Assembly: GCA_036768485.1 (NCBI GenBank)
Contig: JAVLUZ010000744.1
Coordinates: forward strand, 124,001-188,000
Reading direction: 5' to 3'
Source of the DNA: Mermis nigrescens
Taxonomy: Eukaryota > Nematoda > Enoplea > Mermithida > Mermithidae
Length of the DNA: 64,000 bases
This document shows positions 11,281 through 22,600 of the stretch, piece by piece (position 1 is the stretch's first letter; the number at the start of each line of letters is the position of its first letter). The translations under genes were made by a program, and so were the position numbers. The notes under the pieces are model-generated. The model saw only the letters and a list, made by a program, of their open reading frames with translations. It searched no databases and was not told the DNA's origin.

Positions 11281-11976
11281 GGTAGTATTGTGCCTGGTGC
11301 ACATATACTCTTTGTATGTGAATATTGATTTTACGTGAATCGAAGTTTTTCGACTACGGGAGTACGTCAGGCTTTTCGAGATGAAAGAATAGAAAGTTGC
11401 AGTATGTTGGACTCGAACTGTGTACCTCTGGATTTGAAATCCGACGTCTTAATCACTCAACGACACCAGCTCATTTCGAGATTGTTTGCAGCGATTTGTT
11501 ATGTTTTTCAGCAAATTAACAGGGATAATATAATTATTCTGACTCCTGTTACTAATGCGTTAGGCTTAGGGTTATTAATGTGCATTCATATTGCTCCGCT
11601 CTCTTCGCCCGCTCTGCAATTTTCGGCCCATTTTGAAGTAGGGTTAGCCCATTACTGGTACCAATATGGATCCTCAAGCAGTCTGGCAAGCGTAATCATA
11701 CAAATTTAGAAAGAAATTCAAGCTTTTTCTCTTCCCACACTCACAAATAAAAAAGTAGAACCCACACAGAGAAAACTGTACCTAAACTTGCTTTTCTCGC
11801 ATTTAAGGTAATTTCACTCGCTTATTTATTGAAGATTGTGCTTTGAAAATGTCATAAATGGAACCAGCGCATGCAAAAACCTATAAAATCTGCGAACATG
11901 CGCTACTATTCAAGTTTGCTGCAAGCAAAGTAACGCTACACACAAGAGGTAGGTGTGTACCAGGCACAATAATACC
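11281..11976. mobile_element. Mutator-like element with a tRNA-like segment
   Basis: Ends GGTAGTATTGTGCCTGGT and the inverse (ACCAGGCACAATAATACC), flanked by a perfect 9-bp duplication AGTGTCTAT (11272-11280 and 11977-11985). The duplication length points to the Mutator superfamily. It carries a tRNA-like segment on the minus strand at 11399-11469, and a degenerate GCTCCGCTC...GAGC palindrome near 11590-11660 like that in the 8257-9300 element. The 124-codon frame at 11335-11709 reads through these and is not a gene. Confidence 0.75.
11399..11469 (-). ncRNA. tRNA-like sequence (Ser/Leu-like) inside Mutator-like element
   Basis: Minus-strand sequence with A-box-like GTTGAGTGATTAAG, an anticodon arm with GGA/TCC pairing around TTTCAAA, and B box AGTTCGAGTCC. 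The order resembles class II tRNAs. Acceptor pairing is poor, so it is a tRNA-derived relic. Confidence 0.5.
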
Positions 11977-11985
11977 AGTGTCTAT

Positions 11986-12289
11986 TGCTAATGAAAACTA
12001 AGTACAAATAAGTACTCCAAAGCTGGTAAGCCATTGCTTACCACAAACTCAATGTAGACATGTGGCCTAAACCCAAACACACAAACACAGAGCAAATAAA
12101 ACAGGTCTACATATTCAAAGGATGAATTTTAGTTTGCAAATTTTGCTACCAGGATACGGTGACAATCCAATGAAAACCAGCTCTTTTAGAGCTGTGGGGG
12201 TCTTGAGTGGCGCGCTCAAGCGCCCGCTAGCTGGGTCCGCAGCGGAGCTTCGGAAAATTTTTGTAAAAAGAGCACTTCAATTTTGAGTT
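11986..12289. other. No gene recognised
   Basis: Nothing coding. Positions 12185-12285 (gtggcgcgctcaagcgcccg) resemble the interior of the element at 57063-58345 near 57600, so this is a transposon remnant. Confidence 0.35.
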
Positions 12290-12297
12290 GTCGTAAC

Positions 12298-12554
12298 CAT
12301 AGGTGGGCGGCATCAAAGTTCTGGGGGGTGCAATATTTTTTAAAGGTCAAGAAATGACCTTAAAAATGCTGATATGGCGAAAAAACACCATTTTTCAACG
12401 TTTCTCATCGGGAACTATCCATTGGCATAAAAAATTGTGGAAAAAACAAAAAAATTTCAAAAATTGAATTCTGTGGGGGGTATTTTGATTTCTGGGGGGT
12501 ATTTTGGTTTCTCGGGGGGGGGTGCATACCCCCAATCCCCCACGCCCAAGTATG
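12298..12554. mobile_element. CATAGGTGGGC-family small hAT-like element
   Basis: Begins CATAGGTGGGCGGC and ends CACGCCCAAGTATG, with the typical G-rich ends and the interior word ACGTTTCTCATCG...ATCCATTGGCAT. Flanks GTCGTAAC and ATCGTAAT are an eroded 8-bp duplication. A second, right-truncated copy starts at 12563. Confidence 0.7.
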
Positions 12555-12562
12555 ATCGTAAT

Positions 12563-12800
12563 CATAGGTGGGCAGCACCAAAATTCTGGGGGAGGTTGTA
12601 AGTTTTTCAAAGGTCAAAAATGATCATAAAAATGGTGGTACGGCGAAAAACACCATTTTTCAACGTTTCTCATCAAGCGCTATCTATTGGCATCAAAAAA
12701 TTGCGAAGAAAACGAAAATAATTTTCAAAATTGAATTCTGGGGGGTTATTTTCATTTCTGGGGGAGGGTATTTGGCCTTCTGGGATGGGCTTCTGGGGTG
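12563..12800. mobile_element. CATAGGTGGGC-family element, right end missing
   Basis: Starts CATAGGTGGGCAGCACC immediately after the preceding copy and is recognisable to about 12800, where it runs into the foldback arm. The open frame across it is fortuitous. Confidence 0.6.
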
Positions 12801-12805
12801 GGAGT

Positions 12806-14311
12806 GCAAAAATGCCTCAATTTGCGCGACGCGGCTTAAGCATCAATAACAAGCAATGAAATTAAATCAATTCAGTGCGAAGCACCGGAAAATTTGGAAT
12901 TTTACCAGGTCTGTATCCAGGGGAACGGGTTGGATGAAAGGTATGAGCCCCCCAATGGAATGCGAGAATGATTTTTCCTGCATCCCCCTTTGTTTTTTGG
13001 CCAAAAACTGGCAAAAAAATTTCGGCGCTTTGCGCCAAATTTTTTAATTATAATCAGAGTATAATTAGTCCCAAGCGCATGCTTTAAACACTCCACTTTT
13101 ATTCTTTAAATGACCTAAAGCGTATTTTGCATCTATATGGCTTCTGTTCTTCACATGTTTTAAGCTTAAAATGGAGATTTGTTCCAAAAGCAAGAATGGC
13201 AGCCACGGTTTTTTTTGTATTGGGCAAAGATTTTTCGCGATGTACAAAGACTTTTGGGGACCGTCTTTGTACATGTACAACGATTTTTTGGAAGACAAAA
13301 ACTGCAAAAAAGGTTCGAAATTCGCAAAAATCTCGGCGCTCCGCGCCGAAATGAGCAATTGTGTGTTCTATATATCTTTATAATTTCAGAAATTGCATTT
13401 TGAAAGGAAAAATGCCAAATTTTTTGGCGCTTCGCGCCGTTTTGAGACGATTATTACTGATTTTTGCCCTCAGAAACCTAGAAATTGCTAAAATACGTAA
13501 CCAAAGGTCGAACAACTCTGTTTTTGCCACACTAAAATCGCTACTGTACCATATCACGTACCCAAAAATTTGTGTGTACGAAATGTACAAAGACTTTTAG
13601 GGACCATCTTTGTACATGTACAAACGGACCTTGTACAAAAAAAAACACTGGTGGCAGCCATTTTTTGGAATGATTATGAATTTTCTGACGAGCTTTGACC
13701 ATGTTTAGCTTGAATTCAGAAGCGTGAATCGGCTGATTATGTAAAACTTTTAAGGTTACGACCACACATGGGTGTTTAGCCCCCCACGCCCATGTATGGT
13801 CGTAACGTTAAAAGTTTTACATAATCAGCCGAATCACGGTTCTGAATTTATCCCAAACATGGTCAAAGCTCGTCAGAAAATTCATAATCATTCCAAAAAA
13901 TGGCTGCCATTCTTGCTTTTAAAACAAATCTCCATTTTAAGTTTAAAACATGTGAAGAACAGAAGCCATATAGACGCAAAATACGCTGTAGGTCATTTAA
14001 AGAATAAAAGTTGAGTGTTTAAAGCGCGCGCTTGGGACTAATTATACTCTAATTATAATTGAAAAATTTGGCGCAAAGCGCCGAAATTTTTTTACGAGTT
14101 TTTGGCCCAAAAATCAAGGGGGGAATGCAAGAAAAAATCATTCTCGCATTCCATTGTGGGAGGGGCTCATACCTTTCACCCAACCCATTCCCCCTGGATA
14201 CGGACCTGATGAAATTCCAAATTTTCCGGTGCTTCGCACTGAATTGATTTAGTTTAATTGCTTGTTATTGATGCTTAAGCCGCGTCGCGCAAATTGAGGT
14301 ATTTTTATCGA
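12806..14311. repeat. Large foldback: about 0.5-kb inverted arms around a short centre
   Basis: The sequence from about 12806 to 13776 (after removing the inserted element 13204-13650) is the inverse of 13783-14311. Matching marks include CAGGTCTGTATCCAGGGG at about 12907 with its inverse near 14187-14206, GTGCGAAGCAC at 12875 with its inverse near 14230, and the segment TGGCTGCCATTCTTGC on the right arm. The centre is a small palindrome with the CACGCCCATGTATGGT end of a small transposon. Arms differ by scattered substitutions. A transcript would form a long double-stranded RNA. Confidence 0.8.
13204..13650. mobile_element. CAGTGTTTTTTT-family element, short version, in left foldback arm
   Basis: Ends CACGGTTTTTTTTGTA and GTACAAAAAAAAACACTG, flanked by ATGGCAGC (13196-13203) and GTGGCAGC (13651-13658), a 7/8 target duplication. 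It lies inverted relative to most copies and has been shortened internally. The other foldback arm lacks it, so it inserted after the foldback formed. Confidence 0.8.
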
Positions 14312-15646
14312 CAAATTGTTTTGGAACTTCACTACGATTAAAAGTCATCATCCGCACGGATTTGGACAATTTTTGTGAGGTAAAAATGTACTTTAGAGGT
14401 AAAATTTCACAAATTTAAATTTATCACTTTCTATTGATGTTTTGGCCGCGTCGCGCCGATTGCAGCTTTTTTATTGCCCAAATGCGTCTTAAACCGTGTG
14501 CTGTGGAAATGGAGTCAATTTTGCTGATTGTCATGCTCAGTGAATCGATTTAAACTGTGCTTGCTTTAATCGTATGCCTTTTTGCTCATTATCCTGCTCA
14601 ATAAGTCACTTCAAACTGTTTTTGCTTTAAAAAGTTGATCTGCTTAATAAATTACCGAACTAGCTTTAATCAAGTGAGTTTGGTCATTATTGTGATGAAT
14701 AAATTGTTTTACACTGCGTTTTGTTTTGAAACTTAGTCGACACTGGCTCTACAATTAGAAGAAGCTACTTAAATGTCACCTGAATAAGTTCTGTAACTTC
14801 AAAAATGTACTTTGGAAGTCGGAATTTTAATTTGAAGTTTTTTTCTGTAAAACGTGGCAGTTTTTGGTAGTTTCTAGGGGAACATTTGGCAGCTTTCAAA
14901 ATGTGGACCTTGAAACATTGGCGCGGCGACAATGACAATTAACATTTAATCAACAACAGCATGGCGCGACTGGCGAGAAAATCCGGCAGCCGTAGTCATG
15001 ATATACAGTCTCCTTGCACCTTCGTCCTGCCCTATGTCAATTTAGTGCTTCACACTTTGCAAATTTTGATAGTCTAAGATTTTGTTGAAAATGCTCTCTG
15101 CCTGGCCAAAATTTACCTACTTTAGAGCAACTTCAAGCGAAAAGTCTGAAAAATTAAATTTTTTTTCAGATTTAGCACTTGACACTAATGATGAGAACAC
15201 CACGAAAAAAGAGCAGTCAATGTAGCAAATTATAAATTTACCTCGATCATTCCATAAAGAATAATACCTACCTATCTTTAGAAGCTACAGAACAGAACGT
15301 CTACTACTTTTTCAGATTGTCAGTGGATTATTTTTTGCGGTTGCCAACCAACTAAAAATAAGTTTTCAGAAATTTACTTTATTATACTGCATTTTATACC
15401 GCAGAATTATTCAATTACCAAGTTGGTACTTCTACAGAGTGGTAACTGTCATGACGTCATCAACAATGGTCATGGACGGTAGTAATAATTGTGATAGTCC
15501 CTATCCATTTTTTTATAATGCGATGGCCTCTACTCAGTCGACAATGCATATATAGCTGACGCCTATAAACTAAGCCAAAGCCTAAGGATAAAAATAAAAC
15601 ACTTTATTATTGATTAGTTTAACAACGTAAGTTACGATTCTGTAGA
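14312..15646. other. No gene recognised
   Basis: AT-rich, with several stretches of repeated character (ttgctcattatcctgctc near 14580) but no credible exon and no clear transposon ends. Confidence 0.3.
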
Positions 15647-15654
15647 AGTGCCAC

Positions 15655-16279
15655 CAGTGGCGGATCCAGGATTTCCGTAAGGGGGGGGGCGGTGCGCCAA
15701 CTTATTTCCAGAACGGTCGAAAATATGTCGAAAAATAAAATACCGTTTTTTGACGTTTTTCGTTGTCTGCTTTTATTTAAAATCGTTTTTGGCGCAGAAA
15801 TTTCTCGAAAAATTTCAAAATTTTCGAAAATTTTGTGTTAAATTTATTTGACTATAGCGAAAATGCGGCGCAAAGCGCCGGAAAATCTTTTAAATTTACG
15901 AGTAAGGTCGTTTAGGGATTCGAAATACGACCGTACTTCCTGTCTTTGTAGCGTTTAATGCGAAGCCTTAAAATCTTTTAGAACTAATGCTTAAAAATGG
16001 AAGAAAACTATGCTGAAATATCTGTTTCTGTTCCGGAAATTGTTTTAAAAGTCATCAAAATGTTTGCTGCCACAAAAACCTACCCCTGGCGCCAAAATGT
16101 GACTTCCAGGTTGCCAAGAAAGCAAATAAATATTAAAAACAACCATCGGGTGCAAAGCGTCGGAAAAATTTGAGAAATTATGGTCACCATATCCATTCCT
16201 TATCTCGCCGAATTTTTTGCCAATGGGGGCGGCGCCCCACCCCTCCTTCCGCCCCCTTAAATCGCCCAATCCGCCCCTG
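15655..16279. mobile_element. Non-autonomous hAT-like element, CAGTGGCGGATCC family
   Basis: Ends CAGTGGCGGATCCAGGA and ATCCGCCCCTG, flanked by AGTGCCAC (15647-15654) and GGTGCCAC (16280-16287), 7/8 identical. It contains the hairpin GGCGC-AAA-GCGCC at 15867-15879 and a related degraded one near 16148. A relative lies at 35655-36265. No transposase. Confidence 0.75.
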
Positions 16280-16287
16280 GGTGCCAC

Positions 16288-16635
16288 CAAGTTAAAGATT
16301 AGTATTGTATATGTTCCTACCTACTTTCCTATTTTTCATTACCTACTTTCCTATTTTTCATTACCTACGTTTATTTTATTTTGTCAATTTTTCGGTCTGG
16401 CTAAGTCGGATTGTAAGAAATGTTACTCTTTCAGTAAATATTTTTGCAGCGTCTTTAGTATATTTGCGCGAAGAAATTCGAATATGTTTGAAAAGATGCT
16501 ACGTTTAGACAAATGTCTTTGAAATATAACTGTTGGGTTCGAAAATATGAAGTGACCTGCTTAGAAGAAAAAATATTCTCTTGATTGCAGGCACCGTTCT
16601 ATTAATCAGTGGGCTTTTTTAAGAGACTGACAAGT
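16288..16635 (+). promoter_or_regulatory. Upstream region of ZFAND1
   Basis: The interval between the hAT element and the ZFAND1 start codon must contain part of the promoter or 5' leader if transcription begins nearby. It includes a short duplication (ctactttcctatttttcatt, twice) and a possible 5'-leader acceptor (ttgattgcag ending at 16591). No TATA box can be assigned. Confidence 0.25.
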
Positions 16636-16693
16636 ATGTCAGAATTTCCGGATTTGGGAAAACATTGCAGCATGCGACTTTGTGGTGATCTGG
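16636..16693 (+). CDS. ZFAND1: ZFAND1 coding exon 1
   Basis: ATG at 16636 opens MSEFPDLGKHCSMRLCGDL, matching the conserved family start (DxGxHC). It carries the first two zinc ligands, C11 and C16. The donor is G then gtaatt; phase 1. Confidence 0.85.
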
Positions 16694-19600
16694 GTAATTA
16701 ATTTTTCAGAGACGTACTGAGAAATTTGTTGTTTAATCGTTGTTTTCAAAATTGGCAGATTTTCTTCCATATTTATGCAACCACTGTCGCGAAGTGTTCT
16801 GGTAAGTTAAAGCCTGTTAGAAAAATTAATATGTGCAGTGGGTAGATATGCGTTCGTTGTAATGGCAATTATGTTCAATTTTATCTATTTTTAATTGTGT
16901 TATAGACACTTTTTCGTTAATTGCATATTTTATTATTCATCTTTCGCCTAGTGCTTGGAAAAGAATTTTAATTTTTGCAGTTGAGTAATATTCAATCAAT
17001 GATAGGTACTTATTTATTTAATAATATAGATACACTTAGTAAGCAAACTTAGACATGCATGCAATTATTAATTTACATATACAGCCAGACAGAGTACGTG
17101 GTCCTCAATTAAACACATGTTATACATACATGCATACGGTCAAAAGCTCTAAGAGGAGGGTAAACCGAGTTTCCTTGGGGTAGCATAAGTGTGTAATTTT
17201 TTGTTATTTAAATTCAAGCTTAGATGCTAAATTTGTTGTGAATTTGCAGTATTTTATTCATGAATATTCGTGGTAAAATGTGAATGAAAACAAATAAAAC
17301 TTAAGGTCGATGGAAGACCTTTAACATCAAACGTGCACGAAATAATGGAAGAAAAGTACCTGAATGACAGAATTTATAAGTTTAATGCTAAACAAATAAC
17401 TGTATGTGATTGAAATTATACTATTAGAGGTCGTTTTACGCTTTTTCTTGGTTCGAGCAATGGGGCTTGGTCCGAAATGGCCTGAGGGGGGTATGATTTT
17501 CGTCTCCAAGTGTGCATGTGCGATGTTATTCAACATGTTACTAGCATTTTAATGAACTATAGACCTAAAAATCGTGAAAACTGGAATTCATTGAGTGTAT
17601 AGCCTTAAAGTGAAATTTCGTTCAAAAGTGTATTCTGTACGTCAGCACAATGCTACGATATAAATGCGATTTTCGTTTCAAAAAGGAAACCAGCAAATTC
17701 AGTGCTCACGACTTTTTGCTAGTCAAACGACGGAAATGGTCAAAATAGCATGTAAAATGCTTTTTCACGGTAAGACAGCATTTAAATGCATTTTTAGTCC
17801 ATTCTGACTGCGTGATATCGTTTTTAACAGCAAAAAAACATCGAAATTGATGAATTAGGCGAGAAAATTTGATTTTTAATACAATTTAGACACAATTTTG
17901 GGCGCTTTTTGAATGAAAATCACAGAAATATCGTCGGAAAAAATTTTTGACTTTATTACTGCATTTGTCCTCAAAAATGATGCAGAAAACGTCCCGTCAG
18001 CTCTAAATCGCTGGACTGTACTTGTGTGGCTGAGCCCTCTGCGGTGGAGGTAATAACACCATACGTGGGCAGCAAGAAAATTCTGGGGGGGTGCAAGGTT
18101 TTTCAAAGGTCAAAAAATTGCCTTAAAAATGGTGGTATGGCGAAAAAACACCATTTTTCTACGTTTCTCATCGAGCACTATCCATTGGCATAAAAAACTT
18201 GCGAAAAAAACGAAACAAAGTTGTAAAAATTGAATTCTGGGAGGTATTTTGATTTCTGGGGGTATTTTGGTTTCTGGGGGGTGCATACCCCCACAAACCC
18301 CTCACGCCCAGGTGTGAATACCACCCCTTTCAGCCCTATGTGCATGTGCATGTATGAATCATATTATCTATTATCTAATCTGTCTCTATCTCTTATTAAG
18401 TATTTAATAAATACGAGTACGAGTGCCCTTATATCTTTTGAATCGTTTTTGTAGTGGAAAGCATCAGTCTGTTTTGAATCACAAATGCCCACAGTTCAAA
18501 GATTTCTGCGAAAAAGGTCAGTCTAATTCCACTAGTTACGCATTCCTATCATTTGGCTGCTGTAAAAGCGATTGTAAGAAGAAAGAGCTTGTTCCGGTAA
18601 AATGTTCGTCTTGCAAGAGAAATTTTTGCATTAAGTGAGTCTGCTTCGTTCAGTCGTAAATTTGTGTAATGTTTCAATGTCAGGATGATTATTTCTTCAA
18701 AAATTTATATATCAAAAATTATTTGAATTTGTTTTCAAAATTGTTATGATTTGCATTTTTATTTTGAAATCAATGTAGGATTGCAGCGAGCGTCGGTCCC
18801 ATATTTGACGCTTCTTCTATTTAATGAAGAAGTATGTTCTTAGGTAATCATGTCTTAGGCCATAGTTATAAGATGGGCGGGAACCCCGTAAAAATTACCG
18901 ACTACCCCCACCTAAAATTTTGAGGCGTTACCGAACAGACATGCACAGGATAGGAATTCGGAGGGAAAGTGAAATTAAAAACGCTTTTTTGAACGAAATA
19001 TAGTCAAAACATGAGTATATTGCGCGAAGCGCCGAAAATTTGACACTTGTGAGCAAATATGTAGATAGCTGAAAACGCTTTAAAAAGCACCTTTTATGTT
19101 AATTTTCAGGAAATTTTGGAAACTTTTGAAAAATCGCGAATTCTGGGGAGCGGTGAAAATCTTTCTGGGGGGTGAACCCCTCAAATTCTCCAAGATTATA
19201 TGTTACCGATTTTTATGCGTATAACTGCTAAAAGTACTTGCGCACTAAGCTGGCCTTTACTAATGTCAGGTACATCTTACCACGATAAACCATTGACACC
19301 TGATGCGCACGCTAGAACAAAGGTATAATGTATGTAACGAAGAGACGGAATGTATGAAGGGAACCGGTTCTTGCGGACAGGCCCGCAGCCAGACTTTCTT
19401 GACCGGGGGTGTGAGCACATTCAAAAGTATGACCACTCAAGCACATGTCGTTAAATCCCGTATTCCGCTTTAAAAAACTAATTAAATGTAGCATGAAATA
19501 GCTAAATTTCCCAAGATATAACATGATCTTAGCATATTTTAGCGTTTTTGCAATAATTTTAAAGCTTCTTTTACTTTTTGGCGCTATTTTTCTAACTTTA

Positions 19601-22600
19601 ACATGAGGGACCGGGGCTGCGACCGCACCACCTGCACCCGTCTGGCTAGTATCCTGCTTGCTCAGTACGTTACATTACATGAATGAGGAGTCAGCGCCGG
19701 TAAATGCTGTTGGGTTCGCCCAACAGCACCGGTTTTATATATACGTGTATGCACGATAATCAGCTGCACGATTCCCGCATGACAGCTCAGTCCGCGCTGG
19801 TGACCGTACATGTAACGGCTCGAAATCTTGGGAGGGAGGGGTCCAGCGAACGACCGAGCCCAAAATTTGGCCGGGACCGGGACCGGGCTTTTGAGGCCGG
19901 GACCGGGACCGGGACCGGGCCTTGCTATATAAATAATGGGTCGGCCTTGCATGATGTAGGCACAAATTGATATATACATTTGCACACTGAGACATCAGAA
20001 ATCCTTTATTCAGAGACATAGTCAGGGTCTTAAATTGAACGCTTTGTAACCAATAGCACGGAAAACAGATTTTAAGAACAACAATTTGTCAACATTTCAG
20101 GAAGCAGGGTTTTTTTGTACAAGGTCCGTTTGTATATGTACTAAGATGGTCCCCAAAAGTCTATGTACATTTTGTGCATGCAAGTTTTTGTGTACTATAA
20201 TATAGTACAGTAAGGATTTTAGTGTGGTAAAACGGGGTTTTCAATCTTTGGTAGTGTATTTTAGCTAATTTTTAGGTTTCTGACGCCAAAAATTACTGAA
20301 AATTGTCTCTAAACCGTGCGGGCCGAAAATTGCGCCGAAAAATTTGACATTTTTCCATTCAAAATGCAAATTCTGCTATTTTAAACATATAGGACAAACA
20401 ATTACTCATATCGACGCGAAGCGACGAAACTTTCCGGAATTTCACACCTTTTTACAGTTTTCGTCTTCCGAAAATCTTTGTACATTTTGTACACATAAAA
20501 TTTCGGGTACTATTATATGGTATAGTAGCGATTTTAGTGTAGTAAAAAGAGGTTGTTCGACTTTTGGTTGTATATTTTAGCTAATTTCTGGGTCTCTAAG
20601 GGCAAAAATCACTAAGAATCGTCTTAAAACGGCGTAAAGCGCCGAAAAACTTGACATTTTTTCTTTTTAAATGCAATTTCTGCCATTATAAAGATATATA
20701 GAACGCATAGTTACTCATTCCGGCGCGAAGCGCCGAAGAGTTCTGCAAATTTAAGACCTTTTTTGCAGTTTCTGTCTTCCCAAAAATCTTTGTTCATGTA
20801 CAAAGACGGTCCCGAAAAGTCTTTGTACATCGGGAAAAATCTTTGCCGAGTACAAAAAAAACTGTCAGGAAGCAGTACGCAAAATCGGTAGGTCACAGTG
20901 ATACAGAAGAAGCAAAAATACAGTGGAGTGGACATAATTGATTTAAACAGGAAGTTAATCACATAAGACATCGATCTTAGCAATAAGAACACGCAGTCAC
21001 AAAAAAGTGGCTAATCATTTGATTGGAATAATATAAGATTGTATTTATTTGCTTGGACGAGTTCTCGAGTAAATTTTTGCTTAAGTAGAATAAAAAAAGC
21101 TAAGGCTACAAAGGAATAGTCACAGGTACATAGGTTGCCGACAAAACTGCTTTTTTCTTCGACAGAATTTTTTAAGACAAGGCTCGAGTTCTCTTGAGCA
21201 AGCTATTATTACCTCACTGTCACGTAGACAACAAAAGAAATCTTTACACTTTTTGCATAAATTAATATTCATACCAATGTCTCTTTATGTTGAATTGTGA
21301 GGGTTGCACACTCTTATCGCGCTTAAGCAGAGTCTAGTATTCAGTATAACAACAATAATGCTATGGTTTTTTAAATACATATATCATTCTCATTATTTGC
21401 GGAAAAGTCGACATATCAGTATTTTAAAAAATTCTATTTTATGCACGATTTGAATGCGCATAAATGCATAACATAAGATTCACGTGTCGAGATATGAATG
21501 AGATCGGGGACACACGAATGTAACGAGTTGCATCAGTCCAAATTAAGTGCAAAATGGATACACAGACAGTGCCTACTGATTAACGTGCTACAAAGGTTCA
21601 GATTATGTACGCATGTACAGCATTACACGCTTCTCTAAGTTAGGTAAGTTGAATGCCTTGTATAATCTAAGGCCTACCCAGGTCCGGCCCAGCCCGGCCC
21701 GGCCGTTCTGAGGCCGGGACCGGGACCGGGCGCCCGGTCGTTCCTTGGAGGGGTCCCCGGCCAATGTTTAGGGGAGAGGGTAAATGACCTCTAATTTTTG
21801 GCCAAAAAGGCCAAAAAACTCATAGAAACGGCTAAAAATTTGTTTTTTTACAAGAATCTTGGAGGAGGTTCAAGATTTTCTGGCTTTGGGGGATGGGGGA
21901 CGTCCGACTTTGGATGGGGGATTCCCCCATCCACTCTTTTCCATATATACTGATAAATATTAGGTACATATGCCCAGCCCGCTGAGTGAGTTAAATATGT
22001 AACTGATCAAAAGCGTGTATTTTTACTATAGAGGACTCGACACTCGATAGACGTACAGAGATACGCGGAGTAACTTAATATGAAATATCTGTAATATAAT
22101 GGTTATTATGTGTTAATCACTTCCGGGCGTGACACTAAAGAATCCGGGTATGTAAATAATTGACTTGAATTTTACCTGACTCAATAAACTCAAAAGTTCA
22201 TCTGCAACATCTCGAATTTAGCGAAATCGATCAATATCTGATTTTTCAGAATTTATCAAATATTATTGCTATCGTACATGGGCCGGGTGGGTCTGGATGG
22301 GGGTCTTAAATTTTTAAGGTGAAAAAAGTTCCGAAAAATGGATAGTATGTGCAAAAACGCTATTTTTCCACGTTTCTCATCGCGTGTTATCCATTGGCAT
22401 AAAAATAGCGGAAAAACGTCGAGGGTTGTCGAATTTTTAGGGATGTTTTGGATACAAGAAAGTCAAGCCAGACCCCCACCACCGTCTGTGTTGCTGGACT
22501 ATACATGCCCAGGAATTTTTCACACCAGAATTCGCGAAATTCGTAGAAAAGGTTGTTTTTATGCGTTTTTACTATCTGCTATCTCAGAATTGTAGAGTTT

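Noticed and set aside
11335..11709. Open frame of 124 codons
   Set aside because: It lies wholly inside a Mutator-like element with 9-bp target duplication and reads across a tRNA-like segment and a palindrome.
16802..18454. A missing ZFAND2-type exon between exons 2 and 3
   Set aside because: Exon 2 joins exon 3 directly in phase and completes a standard AN1 finger, and the later segment matches ZFAND1 and not ZFAND2, so no exon is missing.
19662..20019. Arginine/proline/glycine-rich frames
   Set aside because: They are translations of the GGGACC subterminal array of a DNA element.
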